In this document: one piece after another, positions 25,398 through 34,250 of the stretch
Position numbering within the stretch: position 1 is the stretch's first letter
Layout of the letters: each line of letters starts with the position of its first letter
Assembly (NCBI GenBank): GCA_038327655.1
Contig: JBBQLG010000003.1
Location: 1-64,000 of the forward strand
Direction of reading: 5' to 3'
Origin: JBBQLG01 sp038327655
Lineage (GTDB): Bacteria; Bacteroidota; Bacteroidia; Cytophagales; Spirosomataceae
Length of the DNA: 64,000 nucleotides
Translations under genes and position numbers: made by a program
Notes under the pieces: generated by a model
Seen by the model: the letters and a program-made list of their open reading frames with translations, nothing else
Told to the model about the DNA's origin: nothing
The model's database searches: none

Positions 25398-27625
25398 ATG
25401 ACTATCCCGCACCAGCCGTTCAACCGATTGATTATTGTTGCCTACCGGCTTCCCCCTTCACGCTGCGAACGACCGACGATGGCGTTTAGCTTGTTCAGAA
25501 TGCCGGTGGTCTGGTATCGGCCGTTTTGTCGATGGCCGAGCGGATGGGGCAGGGGGGAGCCGATTCGTCGGCCAAAATACACTGGGTGGGCTACGGCGAA
25601 CCGGTCTGGCAGGAGAATCGGGCGGCCGTTTTTGAAAACGAGCATTTTATTGCGCACCCGGTTTTTCTGGACGACACCGTGCAGACGGGTTTTTACGAAG
25701 GGTTCAGCAACGGGCTTATCTGGCCGCTGTTTCATTATTTTCCGTCGTTTGGGTCGTTCCAGGCCAGCCATTTCGACCAGTATCAGCAGGCCAACACCCG
25801 CTTCCTGGAAGAGCTGACAGCCATCGGTGAACCCGGCGATCTGGTCTGGATTCACGATTTTCAACTGATGCTGCTACCCGATCTGCTGCGGAAAGCGATG
25901 CCCGACCTGACCATCGGCTACTTTTTTCATATCCCGTTTCCGAATTACGAAATCATCAAACTCCTGCCCCGCGCCTGGCGGCAGGCATTGCTCAGGGGCG
26001 TACTGGGGGCCGATGTGGTGGGCTTTCATACGGCCGATTATGGGCAGCATTTCCGGCAGAGCGTCGAAGAGGTCCTGAATTGCCCCATTATCGACGACCG
26101 GGTAGTGCTGGACGACCGCTCCGTAACCGTCCGGAACTTCCCGATCAGCATCGATTTCAATAAATTCAACAGGGGCGGGCAGACCCAGGAGGTGGCCGAA
26201 ACCCGACAGATGTATAGAGACCTGCTGCGGCAGCATAAAATTGTTTTTTCGGTCGACCGGCTCGATTATGCCAAAGGGATTACGTACCGGCTGCAGGGCT
26301 TCGAGCGGTTTCTGATTCAGCATCCGGCCTGGCACAACCGGGTCACGTTTGTGATGACGGTGGTGCCCTCACGGGATAAGATTGCTCACTATCAGGAGCT
26401 TAAACGTGAGATCGAAGAAACCGTCGGGCGGATCAACGGGCTGTTTGGTACCATTGGGTGGCGGCCCATCGTATACTCGTACATGTCGCTGACGTTCACG
26501 GAACTGCTGAGCCTGTATACGGTCTGCGACGTGGACCTGATCACCCCCGTTCGGGACGGCATGAATCTGGTTTGCAAAGAGTTTGTGGCCAGCCGGTTCG
26601 ACAACCGGGGCGTACTGATTCTGAGCGAACTGGCGGGGGCGGCTCAGGAACTGACCGATGCCCTGATTATCAACCCCACCGATACCGAAGAGGTAGCCTC
26701 GGCCATTGCGCAGGCCCTGGAAATGCCCCCCGCCGAACAGGAGCAACGCATGCAACTGATGCGTCGGCATCTCCAGAATCATACTGTGTTCCGGTGGTCG
26801 TCGGATTTTCTGGCCGCCGTCGATGAAGCTACTCAATCAACGTACCGTATGGAAACCAACCTCCCCCAGACCGCTTTTATCAATGATTTTGGAAATGCCC
26901 GTAAACGCCTGTTACTGCTCGACTTCGATGGTACGCTGACCCCCATTGTCAATAAACCGGCCGATGCCCGGCTCTCGCCCGCCATGCGAACCACGCTGAA
27001 CTGCCTGGCCGAGGTCAGTGATGTGGTGGTTATCAGCGGACGCAACCGGCTGTTTCTGGAACAGACATTTAGTGGCCTTCCCGTTCAGTTGGTGGCCAAG
27101 CATGGCGCTTTCAGCAAGCGTGCCGATCAGCCCTGGCAGCAACTCGACCTCTCCGTTAATGACTGGACTGACGCCGTCCGAACGCTGATGAACCAGTACA
27201 CCGACCGGTTTAGCGGCTCGTTTGTCGAAGAAAAAGAAACGACGCTGGCCTGGCACTACCGCAACGTAACCGACGAGGATATTGAAAATCAGGCTGGTAT
27301 GCTGGCCAATCAGTTGCGTAAAGTGGCCTCTTCGGTGGCCTTAACCATTATTCAGGGCAGCAAGGTTGTCGAAGTGAAACCCGCCCGGCACAGCAAGGGA
27401 ACGGTTGCGCTCAGCTTAGTCGAGGAAGCACCGTATGATTTTATCCTCAGCATCGGCGACGACACCACCGACGAGGATATGTTTGCCCAGTTGCCCAACT
27501 GGGCTTACACGCTTAAGGTCGGGGGCGGTACCTCGTTTGCCCGCTATCGGCTGGCGCGACAGCAGGATGTAGACCGGCTGTTGCAACAAATGAGCGCGGC
27601 TTCGGTTCAATCAACAGCGTTATAG
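25398..27625 (+). pseudogene. otsAB: Trehalose-6-phosphate synthase/phosphatase fusion, broken near its start
   Basis: The reading frame from the ATG at 25398 gives the expected opening RLIIVAYRLP. It loses frame in a run of five C at 25452-25456, and in the restored frame a TAG stop at 25487-25489 stands where the family has Gln. From the ATG at 25526 the frame is open for 699 residues. These comprise a GT20 synthase domain (GLIWPLFHYF, WIHDFQLMLLP, SVDRLDYAKGI, FRDGMNLV-like DGMNLVCKEF) and a HAD phosphatase domain (LLLLDFDGTLTP, SIGDDTTDEDMF). The lost N-terminus holds the glucose-6-phosphate contacts, so synthase activity is doubtful, while the phosphatase half could still be made. A four-repeat array lies 54 bases upstream. 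Confidence 0.85.
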
Positions 27626-27668
27626 GATACACACCATGAACGTAGTAAACGTAAACGCTGATTAAGCT

Positions 27669-28133
27669 ATGAATAAGGACGAACAGTACAAAGGCTTTTG
27701 GATTATGCTGTCCATCTCCTTCGTGATTATGTACACCATCATGTTTCTCAACGTGGACAGCATCGACCACGTGTACCTGAGCCTGACCAGAGCCTACATG
27801 TCGTTGCTGATGGTGTCGTCGATGGCCCTGCTCATGCTGGGGATGATGGGCGGGATGTACCCCGACAAACGCCTGAATACCCTGATCATCGTCGGCAGTA
27901 TCTCGGTGTTCATCACCACGCTGGCCCTGCTGCGGACCCAAACTTTTGTGGGCGACCGCCAGTGGATGCGGGGCATGATTCCGCATCACTCGTCGGCCAT
28001 TCTGACCAGCAAACACGCTACCCTGACCGACCCGGAAGTCAAAAAACTCTCGGAAGACATCATCCGGGCGCAGGAAAAAGAAATTGCGCAGATGAAAGCC
28101 ATACTGGAACGCCTGGAAAAAGCCGGTCAGTAA
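27669..28133 (+). CDS. DUF305 membrane protein
   Basis: The 154-residue protein has three membrane helices (about 10-30, 41-61 and 68-87) and a C-terminal soluble tail. The tail carries the DUF305 marks RGMIPHHSSAI (about 104-114) and IIRAQEKEIAQM (about 132-143). The HH motif suggests metal binding, and DUF305 proteins often accompany copper or envelope-stress genes. It lies 43 bases after the trehalose gene and 27 before the response regulator, so it probably shares their transcript. Confidence 0.87.
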   Translation: MNKDEQYKGFWIMLSISFVIMYTIMFLNVDSIDHVYLSLTRAYMSLLMVSSMALLMLGMMGGMYPDKRLNTLIIVGSISVFITTLALLRTQTFVGDRQWMRGMIPHHSSAILTSKHATLTDPEVKKLSEDIIRAQEKEIAQMKAILERLEKAGQ

Positions 28134-28160
28134 TTTCGTTCTCCGTGTTCCCCGCCCGCC

Positions 28161-28838
28161 ATGAAACTACTACTCGTTGAAGATGAACCCAAAACCCTCC
28201 AAGCCATTCAGCAGGGGCTGGAAGAAAGTCAGTTCGAGGTCGATATTGCCTACGACGGTCTGATTGCCAAACGGCTGGCCCTCAAAAATAACTACGCCCT
28301 GATTATTACCGACGTGATTATTCCGGGCCTGAACGGATACGAACTCGTGCGCCAGCTCCGGGCGGGGGGACTCACTACGCCGGTGCTGATGCTGACGGCC
28401 ATGGGCGAAACCGACGATAAAATTATGGGCTTCGATGCGGGTGCCGATCAGTACCTGACCAAACCGTTTCAGTTCGGCGAACTGCTGGCCCGCGTGCGGG
28501 CACTCACCAAACGCGGCACCCAGGTTTCCCTGACGGCCCAGACGCTGCGGTACGGCGGTATCGAGATGGATCTGGACGCCAAAACCGTTCACCGCGACGG
28601 GCAGCCCATTGAACTGACCGCCCGTGAGTTTGCCCTGCTGGAGTTTCTGATGCGCAATCAGGGCCGGGTGCTGTCGAAACCCGCCATTGCCGAACACGTC
28701 TGGGACCTTAACTTCGATACGGGTACCAACGTGGTGGAGGTCTACATCAATTACCTGCGCAAAAAAATCGACCGGGATTTCCCCAAAAAACTGATTCACA
28801 CCCAGTTCGGCATGGGCTACGTGTTGCGGGAAGAATAG
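28161..28838 (+). CDS. OmpR/PhoB-family response regulator
   Basis: A 225-residue regulator with a receiver domain (acidic pocket ED at 7-8, phospho-acceptor Asp51 in LIITDVIIPG, Lys101 in YLTKPF). Its C-terminal winged helix contains the OmpR-type recognition helix region TNVVEVYINYLRKKI. The kinase gene starts three bases after its stop. Regulators of this class bind direct repeats spaced about one helix turn apart, as PhoB does. It is therefore the best candidate to bind the six TCTAAG arrays with 11-base period in this window. Confidence 0.95.
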   Translation: MKLLLVEDEPKTLQAIQQGLEESQFEVDIAYDGLIAKRLALKNNYALIITDVIIPGLNGYELVRQLRAGGLTTPVLMLTAMGETDDKIMGFDAGADQYLTKPFQFGELLARVRALTKRGTQVSLTAQTLRYGGIEMDLDAKTVHRDGQPIELTAREFALLEFLMRNQGRVLSKPAIAEHVWDLNFDTGTNVVEVYINYLRKKIDRDFPKKLIHTQFGMGYVLREE

Positions 28839-28841
28839 CTC

Positions 28842-30236
28842 ATGACCATCCGCAACCGACTGGCGCTCCGCTTTACGGGTTTGGTTTCGGCCATTCTGCT
28901 GCTGACGTTCGTGAGCATCTACGCCTTTTGCTCGTACTTTATCGCGTCGGACTTTTACCGGCGGCTCGACCGCAAGGCCAATACCTACGGCGAAATGCTG
29001 ATTCGGCACCGGCTGGATGCCGGGCTGATTCGTCAGTTGAGCCAGATGCGCAAAGATCAGCTTCCGCAGCAAAAAATCATGGTCTTCGATAACCGCGACT
29101 CACTGGTCTTCGTCAGTAACGATGAGGCTGTGCAGCTCTCGATAACGCCCGACCGGCTGGCGGCCATCCGGCAGGAGAAGCAGAACGAATTTCGGGAGGG
29201 CATTTACCAGCTTTCGGGCATCCGGTTTATCGTGGCCGGTCCGCCCGGCAAAGCGGGTCAGTTTGTGGTACTGGCCTCGGCCGAAAACGTCTATGGCAAT
29301 CTCTTCCTGCGGCAATTGGTGTGGGCACTGGCCGGCCTGTTTGCCCTCATTGCGGGGCTTACGGCTTTTTCGGGCTGGCTGTTTGCCGGCGATGCCCTGC
29401 GGCCCATGCAGCAGATCGACACGCGGCTGAGCCATATTTTTCCCCGCAACCGCGACGAGCGTCTACCCGTCAACCGCGACGACGATGAGCTGAGCCGCCT
29501 GTCGGTAACCATCAACCGCCTGCTCGACCGGGTGACGGAGTCGTTCCGGCTCCAGCGGATGTTCGTGGCCAATGTCTCCCACGAACTCAAAAATCCCCTG
29601 ACCCAGATCAGTTCCCAACTGGAAGTCAGTTTGCTGAATCAGCGCGACCCGGCGGCTTACCGGCAGACGATCCGCTCGGTGCTCGACGATGTGCAAAACC
29701 TGTCGACGCTGACCCGCGAACTGCTCCAGTTATCCCAGATCAATCAGGAAGACGCGCCCCGACTGCTGACTGACACCGTTCGGATTGATGAGATCGTGTG
29801 GGACATCCGCCAGGAGGTGCAGGCCATTAACCCGCGCTACGGGGTGGCGGTCGACCTCGGCGAACTGCCCGACGAGTCGGACCAACTGACCGTGCCGGGC
29901 AACAAAACGCTGCTCTGCACGGCCCTGAAAAACCTGACCGAAAACGCCTGTAAATTTGCCACCGACGGTCAGGCCCGCATCAGCGTCCGGTTCGATCCCC
30001 GGTCGGTAACGATTGGTATTCAAAACGACGGTCAGCCGATTCCGGCCGAAGACCTGCCCTATATTTTCGAGCCGTTTTACCGCAGCCGCCAGACTGCCGA
30101 TCAGGTGCGGGGCTATGGCGTGGGCCTTTCATTGGTAGAACGCATCGTGCGACTGCACGGGGGGCAGATCGGGGTAACGTCCGGGGCGGGTGACCCTACT
30201 GAGTTTCAGATCGTGCTGGTGCATGCGGATAAATAG
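28842..30236 (+). CDS. Sensor histidine kinase
   Basis: The 464-residue kinase has two membrane helices (about 12-32 and 156-178) around a periplasmic sensor of about 120 residues with no named domain, then a HAMP region (about 179-232). The phosphorylated His247 lies in VANVSHELKNPLTQISSQLE, and the ATPase domain has the N box LKNLTENACKFA and G boxes (YGVGLSLVERI). It should phosphorylate the regulator encoded three bases upstream. The signal is unknown; the candidate target genes suggest envelope or osmotic stress. Confidence 0.94.
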   Translation: MTIRNRLALRFTGLVSAILLLTFVSIYAFCSYFIASDFYRRLDRKANTYGEMLIRHRLDAGLIRQLSQMRKDQLPQQKIMVFDNRDSLVFVSNDEAVQLSITPDRLAAIRQEKQNEFREGIYQLSGIRFIVAGPPGKAGQFVVLASAENVYGNLFLRQLVWALAGLFALIAGLTAFSGWLFAGDALRPMQQIDTRLSHIFPRNRDERLPVNRDDDELSRLSVTINRLLDRVTESFRLQRMFVANVSHELKNPLTQISSQLEVSLLNQRDPAAYRQTIRSVLDDVQNLSTLTRELLQLSQINQEDAPRLLTDTVRIDEIVWDIRQEVQAINPRYGVAVDLGELPDESDQLTVPGNKTLLCTALKNLTENACKFATDGQARISVRFDPRSVTIGIQNDGQPIPAEDLPYIFEPFYRSRQTADQVRGYGVGLSLVERIVRLHGGQIGVTSGAGDPTEFQIVLVHADK

Positions 30237-30254
30237 GAACGGGTGTCGGGTCGT

Positions 30255-30311
30255 TCTAAGCAAATTCTAAGCAAATTCTCATTTCCGGTTAAGCAGCGGT
30301 GGGTAGCTTTG
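30255..30311 (+). promoter_or_regulatory. 11-bp direct-repeat array B with promoter
   Basis: Half-sites stand at 30255 (TCTAAG), 30266 (TCTAAG), 30277 (TCTCAT) and 30288 (GTTAAG), all 11 bases apart. A good Bacteroidota -7 element, TAGCTTTG at 30304-30311, begins ten bases after the last one. The first two form TCTAAGCAAATTCTAAG, identical to arrays C and F. Confidence 0.9.
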
Positions 30312-30347
30312 ATTTTACTGTCTTCATCGTCCGAATCAATCCCTGCT

Positions 30348-30560
30348 ATGCCTCAAGCGGTCTCCTTCTACCCGTCTGTTTCCCGGCCGTTGTTTAGTGG
30401 TAACGGCATGGGCTACGGGCCGGTATCATCCGAAAATCCGACCAGCAAAGAGCCACCGCGCAAACCGGACTGGTTGCTGCTGCTGATGATCGGGTTGTTT
30501 GTGCTGACCCTGCTGATTGCCTGGCTGGTCGATTTCCCCAACCCACTAACCAGCCATTGA
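30348..30560 (+). CDS. Small single-helix membrane protein
   Basis: I start this gene at the ATG at 30348, giving 70 residues, because array B and its -7 element lie inside the longer open frame that begins at 30243. The N-terminal half is polar (PVSSENPTSKEPPRKPD) and one membrane helix (WLLLLMIGLFVLTLLIAWLV) lies near the C-terminus. I do not recognise a family. It follows the histidine kinase and has its own repeat-controlled promoter, so it could be a small effector or feedback regulator of the two-component system. Confidence 0.7.
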   Translation: MPQAVSFYPSVSRPLFSGNGMGYGPVSSENPTSKEPPRKPDWLLLLMIGLFVLTLLIAWLVDFPNPLTSH

Positions 30561-30563
30561 TGG

Positions 30564-31982
30564 TTACTCCACGATCAGCTTGATTTTTTTGCTCTTCGTC
30601 CGGCTCTGGAGCCAGTGCTCGATGCGCTGTCGTTCAGCGGGCGTGTGCCGCCGGGAAAACCGGGCATACACCAGCAGCACCGTATCGGGCCGATTGCCGG
30701 TGGCAGTCATGACTAAGGCGCGGGCGGCCGTGAAGGTGCGCACATCGGGCATGAGGGTTTTCAGTTCATTGCGCAGGTCCGCGACGGGCAGCCGGGAGGT
30801 CTGGTTCAGGTCGATAGACCGGCGCAGCGAGTCGATGATCCGGTCTTTGCGGACGATCGACGACTGGCTGTACTGAATGATCTGGTCGGTAACGGTCGTG
30901 GTGATGGCGTTTACGTCGACCGGCGTATCCTTGAAATTTCCCTGTTTTACGATCAGTTGCGCGTCGCTCAGGCCGTAGGCCGGCATCCGGGCCTGAAGCT
31001 GACGGATCGAATCGGGCGGGAGCGGTTCGCCCACCATGGTTAGTTCCAGGCGGCTCTGTTTGCGCCCGAACTGAGCCGCGTAATTGATTACCTGCCGGTA
31101 TTGAAACGTACACTCACGGGTAACGAATCGTTTGGCGTCCTGCTCGAAAATCGTCTTGCGCACAATCTGATACCCTAAGTAGGTGCTGGGAATAATCACC
31201 ACCAGCACGGCCAGCCAGATTGTATTCCGCACCCGCCGTTCAATGCCGGCCGATGGGTACTGTTTCTGGTGGTAGCCCAGAAAGCGAACGATCAGCAGCG
31301 TGGCCAGACTGATGCAGATGCTGTTGATGATAAACAGGTAAAAGGCTCCGGCAAAATAGTACAGGTTACCGGTGGCCAGCCCGTAGCCCGCCGTGCAGAG
31401 GGGCGGCATGAGGGCGGTAGCGATGGCTACCCCCGGAATGACGTTGGTCACCTTTTCCCGGCGCGATCCGGCCACAATGCCGGCCAGGCCCCCAAAAAAG
31501 GCAATGAACGCATCCCAGACCGTCGGCGAGGTGCGGGCCAGCAATTCGGACTGAGCACTGTGCAGCGGGCTGATGAGGAAATAAGCGGTGGAGGTCAGCA
31601 GGCTGATGCCAACGGCGATGGCCAGATTTTTCAGCGCCCGCCCAATCATGTTCAGGTCGTTGATGCCCACGCCCAGTCCGATACCCATGATGGGACCCAT
31701 CAGGGGCGAGATGAGCATGGCCCCGATGATCACCGCCGTCGAGTTGACGTTCAGGCCGATGGACGCAATAAAAATGGCAAAGATCAACGTCCAGAGGTTG
31801 ATACCCCGAAACTCGATGCCCCGGCTGATGGATTCGATTACGCCCGTTTCGTCGTCTTTGTCTTCTTCCAGACTGAAGCGTTCGAGCAGCATCCGGCCAA
31901 ACCGGACAAGCGGGTCACGGCGTTTCGACTGGGGTGGTTCTGGGTCATTAACGATCATGGGCCGGAAAGGAAAAAGGAACAA
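30564..31982 (-). CDS. DUF389 membrane protein
   Basis: The 472-residue protein has about six membrane helices in its first 270 residues. These include the DUF389 core ASIGLNVNSTAVIIGAMLIS, PLMGPIMGIGLG and GVAIATALMPPLCTAGYGL. A soluble C-terminal part of about 190 residues of unknown role follows. The family is thought to be a transporter or channel of undefined substrate. An in-frame ATG at 31958 would shorten it by eight residues. It is divergent from the antiporter gene and faces the small membrane protein gene four bases away. Confidence 0.88.
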   Translation of the reverse strand: MFLFPFRPMIVNDPEPPQSKRRDPLVRFGRMLLERFSLEEDKDDETGVIESISRGIEFRGINLWTLIFAIFIASIGLNVNSTAVIIGAMLISPLMGPIMGIGLGVGINDLNMIGRALKNLAIAVGISLLTSTAYFLISPLHSAQSELLARTSPTVWDAFIAFFGGLAGIVAGSRREKVTNVIPGVAIATALMPPLCTAGYGLATGNLYYFAGAFYLFIINSICISLATLLIVRFLGYHQKQYPSAGIERRVRNTIWLAVLVVIIPSTYLGYQIVRKTIFEQDAKRFVTRECTFQYRQVINYAAQFGRKQSRLELTMVGEPLPPDSIRQLQARMPAYGLSDAQLIVKQGNFKDTPVDVNAITTTVTDQIIQYSQSSIVRKDRIIDSLRRSIDLNQTSRLPVADLRNELKTLMPDVRTFTAARALVMTATGNRPDTVLLVYARFSRRHTPAERQRIEHWLQSRTKSKKIKLIVE

Positions 31983-32055
31983 ACTCTAAAGCCGGAATAA
32001 GTGGCTCTTTTAATGGAAAGTTAACGTATTGTTGTTCAATTATTTTGCCCGCCCA

Positions 32056-33300
32056 ATGGACTTATTTACCCTTATCACCCTGCTGATTGTTGTTTCGGCC
32101 CTGTTCACGTACCTGAATACCCGGTTTCTTAAACTGCCCGATGCCATCGGCATCATGGTACTGTCGCTGGGGTTCTCGGCCCTGCTCATTGGGCTGAATG
32201 CCATCAAGCCCGCCTGGTTTGGCCCCGTTCGGCAGGCCGTTGGCCAGATTGATTTTGAGCGGGTGTTATTCGATTTCATGCTTAGTTTTCTCCTGTTTGC
32301 GGGCGCGTTTCATACCGATGCCGCCCAGCTTCGGGTCGAACGGCGGTCAGTGATGTTGTTTGCCTTCGTGGGGGTGCTGCTCAGCACGGTATTCGTCGGC
32401 ACGGGCCTGTATTACCTGTCTACCTGGCTGGGCCTGGGCCTCTCCTATACGCTCTGCCTGTTGTTTGGGGCACTTATTTCGCCCACCGACCCCATTGCGG
32501 TGCTGGGTATACTGGCCAAATTCAAATTGCCGGAGAATGTCAAACTCAACATCGTGGGCGAATCGCTGTTCAACGACGGGGTGGGTGTGGTGGTGTTTGC
32601 GTCGATTTACCACGTCGTCATCGAGGGCACGGCCGCTGTCGACGCGGGTCATATTGCGCTGCTGTTTGTGGAAGAAGCGGGCGGGGGTGTGCTGTTTGGG
32701 CTGGCCCTGGGCTACGGTATGTACTGGCTCCTGCGGTCCATCGACCATTACCAGACCGAGGTAATCCTGACCGTGGCGGGCGTGATGGGCGGCTACCTGC
32801 TGGCCCAGACCCTGCACGTCTCGGGGCCGCTGGCGATGGTCGTAACGGGTCTCTTCGTGGGCAACCACGCCCGCGAACACGCCATGAGCCGCCAGACCGA
32901 AGACTACGTCGATAAATTCTGGGAACTCATCGACAGCATCCTGAACGCGCTGCTGTTCGTCCTGATGGGTATCGAACTGCTGCTCATCAAGTTTCAGGTG
33001 ACGCAGTGGACCATCTACCTGCTGGTGATTCTGCTGGTACTATTGTCGCGGTATCTGGCCATTCTGATTCCCTTTACGCTGGCCCGTCGCTGGCTCGATC
33101 TCGACAGTAAAGCCCCGCTTATGCTGACCTGGGGCGGTTTGCGGGGTGGCCTTTCCATTGCGATGGCCCTCTCCATCAGCAGCGAGGTTGCCCACAAAGA
33201 CCTGATCGTCACCCTTACCTACGCCGTCGTGCTGTTTTCGGTCATCGGGCAGGGCCTGACCCTGGAAGGCCTCATCCGGCGGCTGTACCCGGACGGGTAA
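32056..33300 (+). CDS. Na+/H+ antiporter of the CPA1 family
   Basis: I use the ATG at 32056 (414 residues) because a TATTTTGC promoter-like element lies just before it; the frame opens 27 bases earlier. About twelve membrane helices are present, with the CPA1 motifs LFGALISPTDPIAVLGIL (ion-binding Asp in TDP), GESLFNDGVGVVVF and the C-terminal TWGGLRGGLSIAMALSI. It exchanges sodium or potassium for protons, so it serves pH and salt balance. It sits among DUF389, universal stress and ClC genes that share this theme. Confidence 0.93.
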   Translation: MDLFTLITLLIVVSALFTYLNTRFLKLPDAIGIMVLSLGFSALLIGLNAIKPAWFGPVRQAVGQIDFERVLFDFMLSFLLFAGAFHTDAAQLRVERRSVMLFAFVGVLLSTVFVGTGLYYLSTWLGLGLSYTLCLLFGALISPTDPIAVLGILAKFKLPENVKLNIVGESLFNDGVGVVVFASIYHVVIEGTAAVDAGHIALLFVEEAGGGVLFGLALGYGMYWLLRSIDHYQTEVILTVAGVMGGYLLAQTLHVSGPLAMVVTGLFVGNHAREHAMSRQTEDYVDKFWELIDSILNALLFVLMGIELLLIKFQVTQWTIYLLVILLVLLSRYLAILIPFTLARRWLDLDSKAPLMLTWGGLRGGLSIAMALSISSEVAHKDLIVTLTYAVVLFSVIGQGLTLEGLIRRLYPDG

Positions 33301-33333
33301 TAGTCGGCTCCGCACCGTCCGTCGGGCAAACGG

Positions 33334-34191
33334 CTACACCACCGGCCCGGCATCCTGCGGGCGGATAAACAGCACCGGAATCCGGGCGTTGTAGACCATC
33401 TGCTGCGTAAAGGAACCGGCCAGAAAATCGTCAGGACTGGTGTAGAGCGTGGCCGTGATGATGAGCAGGTCAGACCGCAGCTCATCGGCTTTCTCTAAAA
33501 TCGTTTCGGGAATTTCGTCCGTCGGGTAAAACAGTGTATGGCTGCTTACCCCGTCGCTGCGTAGCTGACTATCCAGCGCGTCGACGACCTCATGTAACAG
33601 GTCGATACTGATTACTTCGCCGGGGGCATGGAGCGCCAGCAGGGTCAACTCAGCGTCGTTCTGCCGGATAATGGTTCGGGCATACTCGTATTTCTCTACT
33701 GCCCCCGATACGGGCCGGACCGGAAACAAAACGCGCCCGAACGGGTCCCACACCCGGTGGACGGGGACGGTCAGCACGGGACAGCCGGCCGTTTTAATGA
33801 CTTTGTAGGCCTCCGTGTCGAGGGACAACGACCGGCTGTCCGGGCTGCCATACACACCCGTTACAATCAAATCGGCACCTGCCTGGTCGGCTTCGGCCAC
33901 GAGCTGGTCGCTCACCCGGCCAACCCGGCAACGGACCGAACAGGCAATGCTGTACTGCCGGGTTAACTGGTCGGCCAGGGTTTGCAGCACCGCCGTTCCG
34001 GCCTGCGTAAGACCGCTCAATTCGTCATCCGGTATGGTTTCGGCCGGGCGGGTGTGGCGTTCGGAGTCAATCACGAGCAGCAGATGCAGCGTGGCTTCCT
34101 GCCGTCGACTCATGGCGGCTGCGGTATGCGGCACGTTGCCCGTCGGCTCGTCTAAATCGACTAAAACAAGAATGTGCTGGAGAGCGGGCAT
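33334..34191 (-). CDS. Tandem universal stress protein (UspA family)
   Basis: From the ATG at 34191 the protein has 285 residues in two Usp domains. The first starts ILVLVDLDEPTGN and contains ADLIVTGVYGSPDSRSL; the second starts near VLFPVRPVSGAV and ends DLLIITATLYTSPDDFLAGS. The second domain's S/T-Q-x-V-x-x-A ending (FTQQMVYNARIPVLFI) is family-typical. The longer open frame upstream is antisense to the ClC gene and not coding. It is 59 bases downstream of the ClC gene, probably on the same transcript. Confidence 0.88.
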   Translation of the reverse strand: MPALQHILVLVDLDEPTGNVPHTAAAMSRRQEATLHLLLVIDSERHTRPAETIPDDELSGLTQAGTAVLQTLADQLTRQYSIACSVRCRVGRVSDQLVAEADQAGADLIVTGVYGSPDSRSLSLDTEAYKVIKTAGCPVLTVPVHRVWDPFGRVLFPVRPVSGAVEKYEYARTIIRQNDAELTLLALHAPGEVISIDLLHEVVDALDSQLRSDGVSSHTLFYPTDEIPETILEKADELRSDLLIITATLYTSPDDFLAGSFTQQMVYNARIPVLFIRPQDAGPVV

Positions 34192-34250
34192 GTTTCGGAG
34201 GGGAAGCAAATGGCGTAAAGCTATCCAGATTCCCCTTACCGGCGGCTGTT

